A stretch of DNA of 64,000 bases. Source: Thunnus maccoyii (taxonomy: Eukaryota; Chordata; Actinopteri; Scombriformes; Scombridae). The position numbers were made by a program, and so were the translations under genes. The stretch spans positions 13,054,001-13,118,000 of the forward strand of contig NC_056538.1 of NCBI RefSeq assembly GCF_910596095.1, given 5' to 3'. The notes beneath the pieces were generated by a model. The model was given only the letters and a program-made list of their open reading frames with translations, had not been told where the DNA came from and made no database searches. Of this stretch, positions 43,701 through 54,429 are shown one piece after another (positions within the stretch are counted from its first letter, which is position 1; the number at the start of each line of letters is the position of its first letter).

Positions 43701-44279
43701 CATATCAGTCACTACATCTAAGTTAAATATTCTATCATCCATTCTACATGATGCATTGTCATAATATGTCAAAAAAGTTAAAAAAAGAACTAAAAGCCTT
43801 TAAAATATTTATCCAAATGTCCGATTGTGCCTCGGGCTAAGACATAGTACTCAAAAGGCATTAATGAGTCTGTGTTCATGTCAAACTGAGCAGGTGTTCC
43901 CAACAGAGCTCAGCATCTCAATTACTGGACAACTTCAAATGCAACATCACCATATTCTTCTCCATTCAAAATGAGTGAACTCTTGGGCAAAGATATATAA
44001 AACTCTGAGAAAGTTCTCAACTAAAACTCTGTGTAGACACAAAGACAGAAATAACTTTTCTTTTCATCAAATATAGTATAAGGCCATGGCTGACAATAGA
44101 GCTTAAAGATCCATGGCATCCTTCCCCCTTGGACTCACCACTGCACTGCATTGTCACATTCTAATGCCCTGACTTTTCAGAACTACATGAATAACCTAGC
44201 CATTAAATTTTACTTTCAGATCCAAAAATAACTCCCCTCCAATAAAACACAAGACAGGAATGCATCACCAGATCAATAT

Positions 44280-44681
44280 CACATGTACTTATTCCAGTAC
44301 CAGCTTACAAAAACAACTATGTTCAGAGATCATTTTTTCGTACATACACAAAAATCTCTAATGAGATCCCATATTACTTTAGAGCAATAACCTCTACTAC
44401 ACGCTTCAAACAGGCATATAAACACTATCTGATGGAAGGACACACCTGCAACCACTGACTCAACTCACATATACCATCTTACTCCACTTCCAAGTCCTCT
44501 CCTCTGTAGTGTCTGTGTAGCTATTTATGTTTTGTTGTTGTTTTGTTTCTGTGATTGTTTGTTTTTATTTTGCAATGTGTCTCTGTCCTCTATGTGCTGC
44601 AGAACAGGAAACTGCATCTGTAATGTTATTTTAATATTTTCCTGTTTGATAATAATAAATTAAATTAAATTAAATTGTCTT
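44280..44681 (+). repeat. LINE 3' fragment with (AATTA)n tail
   Basis: A short reading 'QRSFFRTYTKISNEIPYYFR' then 'AITSTTRFKQAYKHYLM' (about 44322-44435) resembles the C-terminus of a LINE polymerase. A 3' region ends in 'aataataaattaaattaaat' (44645-44679). The tail differs from those of the neighbouring LINEs, so it is a separate insertion. The region 43700-44280 before it is unassigned. Confidence 0.55.
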
Positions 44682-44849
44682 AGGTGTGATTGGATAGACC
44701 CCACATTCAATCCAAGATGGCAGCTCATCTCTCTGTGTGTGATTCTGCTGTTGAACCAACAGCTGTATCATTTTGTGATCGTCCTTTTATGTGTCAAGAG
44801 GAAACTGGATTTTACCTGAACTCTTAACTTCGATCATTGACTCTTCCTG

Positions 44850-45115
44850 AATGGATTCACAGTGAATCTCCTGCTCTGAGACACTGGTGGATTGATGCTG
44901 GCTTGTCTGAGTTTGTTGGGCCTGTCTCTACCTGATAAATCCAACTAGTAGATCTCCTGTATTACGAGACATCGATGGATTGCTATCGAATTGCTATCGG
45001 CTTGCTTTGAGTCTGCTGGGCCTCTCTTCCTGAATGGATTGACAGTGGAGCTCCTGCTCTGTTTGATATTGGAGGATTGCGACTGACTCATTTTGAGTCT
45101 GCTGAGTCTGTTTTT
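44850..45115 (+). promoter_or_regulatory. Tandem 5' monomers of the Rex1-like LINE
   Basis: Three diverged ~80-95-bp units share the pattern 'tggattcacagtgaatctcc', 'tgctctgagacactggtgga' and 'gag.ttg.tgggcctgtctc'. They begin near 44850, 44936 and 45030. Tandem 5' monomers often act as internal promoters in LINEs; that role here is inferred. Confidence 0.6.
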
Positions 45116-45587
45116 TTTTCTTCATATAAAAGTACTTAATCTCCAATGACTAAGTTTTCCTTTTTACATCATGACGTCTCTCAACCTCAGTTGGTGCTGA
45201 GACATAGAAAACTTGGCCTGGATTTTAGATCCACTGAACTTAAAGATTTGCTATCTTTCAACCCCAAGGCTGGCATGAGCCACAGAAAACTTGATCTGGA
45301 TCTTAGACCCACTGACTTGAACTTTCAAACTGCTGGCTTTCTCCCAGGTACTTTGTTTCTTAGTTTTACTTATTGTTGAATCATACAAAGTTGTTAATTG
45401 TTGCATTGTGTTTTATACCTTTCTGCGGTAGCACTGGGAGCCCTATGGGTGTAGCAACCCCCCTGCAATGCTATCTCAGGATGCACTATAATGGGGAGGG
45501 TGCACAGCTAACTATGAAAATTTGACTGTCCCCCACAGTGATTGTTGCAGAATTACTTTAACAACTTAATCTCAGCTAAGTTTTACG

Positions 45588-45848
45588 GTGACAGTGGACA
45601 TATCCAAATGGTTGCTTATAACTGAGGGGTCCCTTCATCCCTACTGTCTCCTTGTTTTGAGAGAACATTTTTCTATTTCTGCAACCTCCCCAACTGTTAA
45701 CACATTCCCCTGCAGTCTGTTGACTGACGTAAAAGGCTATGGCACCAAACACAAACTTTTAGTTACATTATTGCTATTGATCTCAGGGAATGCTGAGACT
45801 AATCCAGGCCCTGACACTCCTGCACAATGCTTTACACCTGCATTTTAA
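45588..45848 (+). pseudogene. LINE ORF start with decayed 2A-like motif
   Basis: An 86-codon frame contains 'YGTKHKLLVTLLLLISG' followed by NAETNPGP (45789-45812) and then DTPAQ. Several CR1/Rex-type non-LTR elements carry a hydrophobic stretch ending D(V/I)ExNPGP, a 2A ribosome-skipping peptide. Here NPGP and the Glu are kept, but Asp is Asn and Val/Ile is Ala, so skipping is probably weak or lost. The frame stops 12 codons later, where a frameshift separates it from the endonuclease. Confidence 0.66.
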
Positions 45849-45852
45849 ATCT

Positions 45853-46353
45853 AGATCTGGTCTTGGGCTTATTCATATCAATGTAAGGTGTTTACTCTCT
45901 AAATTGGACATGATAAAGATGTGGATAAACTCAACAAATGCTGATATTGTTGTCTTATCTGAAACCTGGCTTACAAAATCTGTGGATGATAAGGATATTT
46001 GTATTAATGGCTATAATGTTTATTGTACTGATCATCTAAGAAAAGGCGGTGGAGTGGCTATTTATATCAAGCACAATTATAGTCCAATCTCTAAATTCTC
46101 TGTCTTGGCTAAGGCACTTGAATCCCTGGTCAATGAAGAAGTAAAAGAATACCTGGCCACCAACTCTGTACTGTCTACATTTCAGTCAGGATTCTGCAAA
46201 AACCATTGTACTATTACTGCTGCCATGAAAGTCATAAACTATATAACTGAAGCCATAGATAACAAGCAGTGCTGTCTTTCTCTTTTTATAGACCTTTCCA
46301 AGGCCTTTGATACCGTTGATCACAATATTGTGATTGAACATCTATATCTATAG
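45853..46353 (+). pseudogene. Fused endonuclease start and RT start of the LINE
   Basis: The frame reads 'GLGLIHINVRCLLSKLDMIK', 'DIVVLSETWLTKSVDDKDI' and 'RKGGGVAIYIK', the first third of an APE endonuclease with its Asn and Glu residues. It then passes in frame, at about 46105-46115, into 'ALESLVNEEVKEYLATNSVL', 'STFQSGFCKNHCTITAAMKV' and 'LFIDLSKAFDTVDHNIVI' of the RT. The catalytic remainder of the endonuclease is deleted. The fused frame ends at a stop at 46353. Confidence 0.72.
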
Positions 46354-46379
46354 TTATTTGTTTTGCTGAACATGCAGTT

Positions 46380-47258
46380 GGGTCAGTTGCAAACTATCTC
46401 ACAGACAGAACCCAGGTTATTCAGTTAGAGGGTGCTCTACTTCAGATGTACTGCAAATCTACAAGGGGGTCCCACAAGGTCCGGTTCTGGGCCCACTATT
46501 ATTTACTATATACATAAATTGCCTTGGACAAAATATTCCAAACTCAGCCTTTCATTTCTATGCTGATGACAACATCATTTACTGCTTTGCACCCACTCCT
46601 CCTAAGGCTTTTGTGTATCTTCAGTATGCATTTGATAGAGTTCCACAACTTTGTCAACTGCAACTTGTTCTAAATGCAGATAAAACAAAACTAATATTTT
46701 TTACTACTTCAAGAACAGTAAATCAGCATTGTCCAAGAAAATTTTTACCAAAAATGGTCAACAAATTGAGTTGGTATCTACTTATTTTTAAATACCTAGG
46801 GTTTTTAATTGATGACCACTTGTCTTTTAAGGTGCATATCCAATATATTACAAAAAAGCTGAAGCTCTGACAAGGATTTCACTATAGAAACAAGTCTTGC
46901 TTTTCTTTTTGTATGAAACACATATTAGTGGAGTCTACCTTTTTGACCTGTCATTGCTTATGGTGATGTGCTGTACATGAATGCCTCTGCTCACTGTCTT
47001 CACATGCTGGATAGCATGCATCATGGGGCTCTGAGATTCATTACAAACTGTGGCTCTCTTACAATCTCCATTCTCAGGACATTTTGTGATTTGTTGTTCC
47101 CAAAGTCCAAACTGGGAAAGAAAGATCTTTCTGCACCTACTGCATGCAACAATCTACAGACTAATCTTAAACTTCAAAACATAGTATCCCTGAACAATTT
47201 TAGAACTATGGTGAAATCTATTGAGTCCAGGTTATCTGTGTCCAAATGCTTTATCTGA
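46380..47258 (+). pseudogene. Rex1/CR1-like reverse transcriptase, broken
   Basis: Pieces in shifting frames give 'GVPQGPVLGPLLFTIYINCL' (46467-46525), 'FHFYADDNIIYCF' (46551-46590), 'LQLVLNADKTKLIFF' (near 46655-46700), 'YLGFLIDDHLSFKVHI', 'GDVLYMNASAHCLHMLD' (near 46960-47010), 'ALRFITNCG' and a C-terminal 'NNLQTNLKLQNIVSLNNF'. Block order is that of the RT palm and thumb. The catalytic box is YADDN, with Asn following the Asp pair. Frameshifts at about 46353 and 46600, plus stops, abolish the protein. Confidence 0.74.
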
Positions 47259-47415
47259 TAATTTTAACGTTACTCAAATCTATGTGCGTTTATGTTAATT
47301 TATTATTGAAACTCTATGTTGCTGCTATTCTTGGCCAGGTCTCCTTTGTAAAGAGATCTTTGATCTCAATAGAACAAGCCTGATTAAATTAAGGCTAAAT
47401 AAAATGAAATAAAAA

Positions 47416-49462
47416 GGTGACTTCAACCACACCAACCTTAGGGCTGCCTAGGTATAAAGATGCACCACCAGGGAAGACAAAACACTGGACTACTGTTATT
47501 CCAGCATCAAGGACGCATACCAGACATCAGCCCATGCCCCACTAGGTAACTCTGACCACTCCAGCTTAACTGCCATGCCTGCAATAAAATCAGTGAGGAA
47601 ATGGTCTGCTGAGGCTGTGAATGAGCTCAGGGAGTGCTTGGACAGTACTGATAGGGACATTTTTAAAACAGACAATTTGGATGAGTATGCTGCTGCAGTC
47701 TCATTATACATCAGCTTTTGTGAGGAGATCTGCATTCCAACCAGGAAAATCTACAGACACTGCCACAACAAGCCCTGGTTCCCAGCAGAGATGAGAAAAC
47801 TATGTTCCATTAACAAGGAGACCTACAGAAATAGTGACAGGGAGGCACACAGACAGGCCAGGTATGCCCTAAACAAAGATTTCAAGATTTCGAGATTTAG
47901 TTTGTCATTTTCTTGTGTATTTGCAAACACAAAAAAATGAAATACTGTTCCTCCCAGCCCACAGCAGTGCAACAACAATATGGGTTAAGAGTTAGCCTAG
48001 CTTGCACTCCTCAGCGCTTGGCCTGCTTCCACGTCCTGTCGCACCGCTTTTGATATTTCCTCTCCAGCACAGCTCCAGGCAAGGCTGTGGTCTCCTTTGT
48101 CAAGGTCTGTCAAGGTGACCAAATACAACTTCAAAAACAACCTGGAACAAAAATTCTCATCAAATTACTCTTACGCCAAGGGCTTTAATTAATAACCAAC
48201 TACAATCCACAGCCCCCGCAGGCTGCAACAGACCCTTATCTGGCAAATGAACTTAACACCTTGTACGCCTCCTCTTCCACTTCCCCCTCACCCATCTACA
48301 ATCAACCTGGGACATCCTGCCCTCCCACACCTTCCTCATAATCACCTCCAGTTTCTCCCCTCCACTGGTAAGTTTGTGGATGACACCACCTTAATCGGTC
48401 TCATCACGAATGGAGACGAGTCTGCTTACAGGGAAGAGACTGAACACTTGGTATTATGATGTGGAGAAAACTGTGGAGATGATCATCGACTTCAGGAGAA
48501 AGAAGCTCTCCTCACCACCTCCACTGCTCATTCAGGGAACGACAGTCAGCAGAGCAGATTCCCACTAATTCCCGTGAACCACCATCCAGCAGGACCTGAA
48601 ATGGAACATGACCATATCCACCATCATCAAGAAGGCCTGGCAGCACTTCTACTTCCTAAGGCACCTAGAAAAGTTCAGGTTGTCACAAGCGCTGCTGGTG
48701 CAGGTCAACACAGGCATCCTCGAATCAATAATCTCCTCCTCCATCACTGTGTGGTTTGGCTCTGCATCATCGCACTCTAAACACAGACTGCAGCATGTTG
48801 TGTGGTGTGCAGAAAAGATCACTGTACTCACACTCCCCTCCCTAACGGACATTTACAACTCCTGGGTCAGAAAGATAGTGGGTAAGATCATGTCTGACCC
48901 CTTTCACCCCTTCCAGCCTCTCTTCCAAAAACTCCGCTCTCATTGGGAAAGTCCAACTGAGAGCCTCCAGAACCAGGACCACCCGCCACCTCCAGAGCTT
49001 CTTTCCCCAAGCAAAAGACAACTTTAACAAGGATAGTAAAAGACTGTAAACATGCCAATTCCTCTTCACCCCATATCTCATTCTAATTCATATTGTGTAT
49101 ATTGTCTCTTTGTCTGTCCTGCACTATGTAGATGTATATAGATTTTATTGCTTAATTGTTAATTGTTAATTGTATGTATATATCATGTTAATACACACAC
49201 AGTTTGTTTACACTCAGATTTATATTTGTATTTACATTGGTACTTGTACTTTTATTTATATTCTGCTTTTCTGCACACACACAGTTTTATCATGTCACAT
49301 AGTCTACCCCCACTACACTTTCTGACTCTGTCTGTTTGTGTTTGTGTTTGTGTTTATGTTTATTGTTTATTGCACTGCTCTGTTGACATTTGGACCACAG
49401 TGAATTCCTTGTACTTGCTACTTGGCAAATAAATCTGATTCTGATTCTAATTCTGATTCAAA
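47416..49462 (+). pseudogene. Second LINE: endonuclease end, gap, RT end, 3' tail
   Basis: Starts mid-domain at GDFNHTNL (endonuclease), then 'LDYCYSSIKDAYQTSAHAPL' and 'GNSDHSSLTAMP', and the frame 47575-47890 with 'NKPWFPAEMRKLCSINKETY' and 'HRQARYALNKDFK'. An antisense retroposon tail (47877-47980) and other sequence follow. RT resumes with 'FVDDTTLIGLITNGDESAYR' (near 48373), a linker, and the C-terminal 'KKAWQHFYFLRHLEKFRLSQ' and 'SSITVWFGSASSHSKHRLQH' (48608-49027). The 3' end has AATAAA and a 'ctgattctgattctaattct' tail (49434-49460). The central RT, including its main catalytic blocks, is missing. It is the same group as 14420-15960. Confidence 0.74.
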
Positions 49463-49469
49463 CCTCACC

Positions 49470-50760
49470 CACACACCCACAGAGTTTTCTATTCAAAGTA
49501 ATTTTCAAACACCAGCTACATGCAAGATTAATGATGAAAGGTAAATTCCAGTTTAAGTGGTTTGTATTGGGTGTAATTAGCCCACCCACCACAATTATAT
49601 TTGAACTCATGATAAAAACGTACTGTATGTCTTATTTGGCTAATCGATGACCACTTAATATTACCTACAGCTCCTGTTGTGCTTTTTTGAGTGTGTTTTG
49701 TATATGTGTGTAGCCAGACAGTACACGTGCACACACACACACACACACAGAGACACACGCAGTGACAGACACAGAGACACAGCCACAGGAGTATTTCTCA
49801 TGTCATTGATATTCCACTTAGCTGCAGAGACAGCAGCATCCACTGCCCACTATGGTAAATACAAACCAAAGCAATTAGCAGACATCAATAACTTCTGACA
49901 TATTGCCATTAAGTAGGATATGATCCCTAGACTTAAGTTACCATTGTAAAATAAGAAAGCCATGCTTTGGTAAATAAAGCAACACTTTTCTTAATCTTAT
50001 GAACACTGAGTCTATGGGGATTTCTTAAATAGAATTTCACACATCAATATCATGAAATTGTGTGTTTGGTACAATAAGTGTTTGGCTTACAGAGGCTAAG
50101 AAATGGCTTTTATCAGTCAATACTTTTGAACAGGTTTGCAAAATATTTTTTCAGTGTGAGGCAGTGTTCATAGCAGCTGGGTTACAATGAGTTCGGTATC
50201 ACCCAGGATATAGTCAGAGGATTGAAATGACCCCTTTCTGCTTTAGCATCCCTAGTGTCTGTGTACGTCTGCAAATAACATCTCGCTCCTCTTTTTGGTG
50301 AAGCAGAACTCCCCAACTGTGTTGAGCCTTTACACATCCTGGCCCTCACCACCAGAATTGCCCGTTGGAGGGTGCCTACAGGCTTCAAACCAGTGTTCAC
50401 TGCCCAAAACTTAACAAGCTCTGGGAGTGTGTGGAGGCATAGTGGCAAGAGCCTCTGTGTGTCACAGCTCATATCTGGGGTTTGCAAACTTCACTAGAGT
50501 GGAGAGAAAGATTGTTGTTCAGAGCCAGGGCATTGCTAAACTTGATGACGTGCAGACTGCCTGGTACCTGGTTCTGTTAAGTGGTTGGGGAATAAGAGAC
50601 CTACTCCCTGCAAGGGACAAGGAGATGATGGATCGTTATATACCATACATCTTGGTGGATGTTGGTGGTCAGCACTCTGTTGTTGCTGGGTGTTTTTCCA
50701 TAAACAGTTCACTAACAAAGACCACGCCATTTGAATGGTATGAAGTAGTTTTATTTGGAT
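49470..50760. other. Unique DNA, no recognised gene
   Basis: A short AC array lies at 49730-49749. The 119-codon frame 50427-50786 and the 101-codon frame 50182-50487 have no motif I recognise, and no splice context supports them. Confidence 0.45.
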
Positions 50761-51699
50761 TGTCGAGATGGTTCAGAATTGGATGAGGATAGTGTTTGGT
50801 GGGCTGGATGGGGGTTGAGGAGAGGGATGAAGTGGGTCGATTGCCGGGGGGATGAATGGGAGCTGAAGGTTGGTCCGGGTCGTGTACGTCGGGATGCTGG
50901 GGTCGAGGAGAGGGATGAAGGGGGTAGATTGCATGGGGATGACTGGGGACCAAAAGGAAAGGAACCCGGGGGTCAAGACTCAGGGTGGGGGACATGTCTT
51001 GATGAGCTTTCTGCCTCATCATCCCCCAAAGTTAACTTCATTGGACTAAGTGAGAATGGGCTCTTTGAATGTCGCTGAGGTAGCTATGGAATCTTGGGAA
51101 GACTAGCGGTCGAGAATTTTATTTATTTAATTTTAACAAGTGGTCTGGGATTTCTTATTTGGAGGCAGTTGAAGCGGCTCCGGTGTGGAAGGAGTGGCCA
51201 GAATACAGTTAGGAATGTGGACTGACTTTGTTGACGTGGGGAGACAGGTTGCCTGTGAGGAGAGTTTGGTAGTGGGCCAGGAAGTCTGAAGTGAGGGGCG
51301 AACGTTTGGCATAAGATGTGGTTCGGACTTACAGACTTTTAGATAGCATGCCGAAGTGTGCATGGAACAAGGCTAAGTATGGTGCCCCTGAGGATGGTTT
51401 TATGGAGACGTAAATTCAGCTGACGTAGACGTGTATGGTGGAAGATTTAATCTTGAGAACGGAACGGGCGAACGTGGTGAAACAGGAGAGGGTCAGGACG
51501 TTGAGTGAAGGGAACAAAAGACCATGGGAGGCATGGATCCTGAAAATGGAGGGACTGGCTTTCAGGTGGGAATCTGAGTCTGGTGCCAAGGATTTAAATT
51601 TCTAGTTCTGATCGACGACAATGTAGTAGGCTGTATGAACGAGGATGACTGGAAGACCGCTCATGCCCCCGAAAAAGGGCTGCAGGAGCAGATGGGGAA

Positions 51700-51712
51700 G
51701 GGGGGGGGGGGG
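51700..51712 (+). repeat. G homopolymer
   Basis: About 13 consecutive G within the G-rich block. Confidence 0.85.
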
Positions 51713-52289
51713 ACCGTTCAGGTGGCTGATCGGAGGCGAACCACCTGCCGATGCGTCTGAGCACAGCAGGATGTCGCGGGATCGGGTAGATCAGGTTGTC
51801 TTGGATGCACTTGGGAGCGTTGGAAGACGAGGGGGTAGGATGAGAGCTGGGAGGTACATAAAGGGCTGGATGAAGGTCGGATACAGAGGGATGAATGAGG
51901 GAGGGGAGGGGAACAGGGATAGAACAGGAGGAAATGGAGTGGGTCCAGTAGAGGGAGCACTGTAGCTCGGTGCGACTGTGGCTGAGGTAACAGCAGAACC
52001 GGTGGTGGCTGCGGGAAGAAAGAGAAAAGAAAAGAGCTGCGGGGGCAGGTGGAGCCGAAAGCGTTGAGGTAGCTTCAGCTGAAGGAAGGGAAGAAGAAAG
52101 GAGGCGGGATGGAGGGATGCAGGTGCAGGGGTCAAATGTGCAGCCTGCGGACACAGATATGAGACAAATACAAAAACGAAACAGAGGGGGTTAGAAAGGA
52201 GGGAGCTCTGTGGCTTCCTTACGTATCAACTAATGATGAGGAAAACTGGAAATCTGAAGCAATGAATTGATATGAAGCGATTGCATTGA

Positions 52290-52470
52290 AAATTGGGTCG
52301 GGGGGTGAGGGATGAAGGGATGAAGGTCGAGGAGTGAGGGATGAAAGGATGAGGGTCGAGGGGTGACGGATGAAGGGTCGAGGGGTGAGGGATGAGGAGT
52401 GAGGGATGAAGGGATGAGGGTCAAGGGGTGAGGGATGAAGGGTGAGGGATGAAGGGATGCGTGTGAAGTG
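52290..52470 (+). repeat. Minisatellite of GAGGGATGAAGG-type units
   Basis: About a dozen imperfect 10-16-bp units such as 'gggatgaagg', 'gatgagggtcgagg' and 'ggtgagggatgaag'. Dense G-runs suggest quadruplex potential on the plus strand. Confidence 0.9.
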
Positions 52471-53479
52471 GTAAGATGTGCAGCTCATAGACGCAGGGAT
52501 GAAACAAAAACACAAGGCAATTAAGACATAGGGAACAGGCACATGGGGAAATATGACCTGGCCCTAGCTAGGCTGAAGCAGTCTGTTGCTGCACTGTAGT
52601 GGCGGCAGGATGGAATCATTGGTGTGCTGGTGCGGGTGGCACTGGGTAGAGAACCTGCAAGCGGGTGGTCGGCTGGTGCGGTGGCGGAACTGGAGGCTGT
52701 GCAGAACTGGAAAGCCTTGCTTTGTAGGCCGTAGAGGGGCAGAGTGGCAGAGGCCAGAGTGAAAGTGCTTGAGGGCACAGTGTTAACAACGGCTGGAGCC
52801 AGAGGACCGGCAACGGGGAGTGCTGAAGACACAGAAAAAACATTTGGGTGTTGGGGAAGGGAGGGGGAGGAAGGGGGAAGGGAGGGGAACAGGGATAGAA
52901 CAGTAGGAAATTGAGTGGGTCCATCAGAGGGAGCACCGTGGCTAAGTGCAACTGTTGCTGTGGTAACAGCAGGACTGGAGGTGACTGAGGGAAGAAACAT
53001 AAAAGAAGGAGCTGCTGGAGTGGGTGGAGCCGAAAGCATAGAGGTAGCTGCTGCTGAAGGAGGGGAAGAGGAAGGATTTCGGGATGAGGGGATTTATGTG
53101 TGGGGGTCGATTGTGCAGCCTATGGACACAGGGATGAGAGAAAAGAGGAAAAAAACACGAGACAGATCAGACAGGGAGGGAGCAGGCACAGAGGGAGATA
53201 CAACCTGGCCCTGCGAGAGGGCTGAAGCAGTTGGCTGCGTTGTGACGTCATCAACGTGCAGTGTACAGGTGGCGCTGGGTGGGGAACCCGGAAGTGAGCG
53301 GCTGTCCAGAGCGGTGGTGGAGGCGGAGGCAGAGAGGAGCTGAAAGAGCCTGGCTTTGTTGTCAGTTTGGCGAAACAGGATTTGTATCTAGAGTTCAGCC
53401 TGGCCTTCAGCTGGGGCTGAAGAAGTCAGGGTTCTGTTGTATTAGGCAGTGTTGTGACATCATCAGTGTGCGGCATGCG

Positions 53480-53893
53480 TCAGCCCGGTGGACAATGAAC
53501 CAGGAAGAGCGGGAAGATTTGAGCTGCCGGTGAGAGGATTGATGCAAGTAGAGTCAGCATAGAGTTGGAAAGTTTGTCTTTATCATTGTTTCGTAGGAGT
53601 GGGACGACTGTCTCCTTGAGAGCTCGCTGGAGGTGAGCAAACATCCGGTTGAAGATGTTAATCACTTGGAAAAGAGCCACTTCCGAGTGGGCCATTGCGT
53701 AGATACCTGTGGAGTGTCCCAGCTGATCAGAAGCGCGGCGTCTGGAAGAGAAGGGTTCCATGTGGATGTGGTGGTGAAGGAGGTATCTCGTTGGTACTGC
53801 TGGATCGTCGTGGGCGGTATGTTGCTGAGGAACATGGATCACGGAGCACAGGCGGGAGGTAAGCATTTGCGATGCAAGCGTGTCGTAGGTCAC
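53480..53893 (-). CDS. Unassigned minus-strand open frame, 137 codons
   Basis: The frame at the right edge of the G-rich block contains a less biased stretch, 'MAHSEVALFQVINIFNRMFA' and 'HLQRALKETVVPLLRNNDKD', then 'KLSNSMLTLLASILSPAAQI', which could form amphipathic helices. No domain is recognised. Without a defined start, splice support or homologue it may be chance. It is listed because its residue composition is more protein-like than the Pro/Ser-rich shadows next to it. Confidence 0.2.
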   Translation of the reverse strand: MTYDTLASQMLTSRLCSVIHVPQQHTAHDDPAVPTRYLLHHHIHMEPFSSRRRASDQLGHSTGIYAMAHSEVALFQVINIFNRMFAHLQRALKETVVPLLRNNDKDKLSNSMLTLLASILSPAAQIFPLFLVHCPPG

Positions 53894-54159
53894 GTGAGAA
53901 CTGAGACGAACGGGAGAGAAAGGGGTTAGACATGCCTATATAGGTATGCACAGATGATTGAATTAGTGAGGTGCAGGAGATTGAATTTAGTGAGAGAGAG
54001 GGGCGTGGTCTTGTTCCTGAACTTTTGTTATGATAATAACTCCATTAATGACACGTAAGACCTCAGAGTCCCGTGAAAAGCTTCTCTGAATGTCCCACTT
54101 ATTGGGACAATTAACAGCCACTGCCTGGACAAGGACCAAAAACATCAGAATCTTGCCAC

Positions 54160-54425
54160 TGATGATAGGCTTGTAGGTTCAGAGGGTTGAGCAAGTTGTC
54201 CACTAATCACAGGATTGGTGGTTCAATCCTAGATCCTCCTGTCCACATTTCAAAGTCACCTTGGACAAGACACTAAACCCCACATTGCCCCTGATGGGTA
54301 GGCCAGCACCTTGCATGGTAGCCCGATGCCATCAAGGTGTGTGAATGTTTGTGTGAATTAGAGGAAAGTTGTAAAGTGCTTTGGATAAAAGTGCTATATA
54401 CAGTATATGAATCCATTTGCCGTTT
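54160..54425 (+). repeat. tRNA-derived SINE copy
   Basis: An A-box-like 'ggttcagagggttgagcaag' and a B box GGTTCAATCCT are followed by 'tgtccacatttcaaagtcac', 'ttggacaagacactaaaccc', 'gatgggtaggccagcacctt' and a tail with 'ggataaaagtgctatataca'. This is the fullest of the three copies of this type in the window. Confidence 0.82.
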
Positions 54426-54429
54426 ATAG

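Larger units (their letters stand above)
44682..47415 (+). mobile_element. Rex1/CR1-like LINE, internally deleted
   Basis: The layout is complete in order but decayed: a 5' region beginning near 'aagatggcagctc' with tandem monomers (44850-45115), an open frame ending in a 2A-like motif (45588-45848), an endonuclease start (45853-46110), a reverse transcriptase (46110-47258) and a 3' tail ('ggccaggtctcctttgtaaa', then 'aaataaaatgaaataaaaa'). The 3' tail and RT sequence match, from memory, the Rex1 group of fish LINEs related to CR1. Frameshifts and a deletion between endonuclease and RT make it inactive. It retains more 5' sequence than its neighbours. Confidence 0.74.
50760..53950. repeat. 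G/purine-rich block with diverged tandem duplications
   Basis: The plus strand is strongly G-rich, in contrast to AT-rich flanks. Units recur. The stretch 51905-52160 matches 52881-53135 about 975 bp further on ('gaacagggatagaacag', 'gagtgggtcca', 'ggtggagccgaaagc', 'gtgcagcct'). A ~95-bp unit 'gaggagagggatgaag' occurs near 50815 and 50907. 'cctggccct' followed by 'gctgaagcag' recurs near 52558 and 53208, with a weaker form near 53400. Long Pro/Ser-rich minus-strand frames follow from composition. I recognise no family. Confidence 0.68.

Noticed and set aside
51594..52154. 186-codon Pro/Ser-rich minus-strand frame and its neighbours up to 53039
   Set aside because: G-rich strand composition removes stops on the opposite strand. 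Between the two duplicated units most differences I compared change the amino acid, so coding constraint is not supported.
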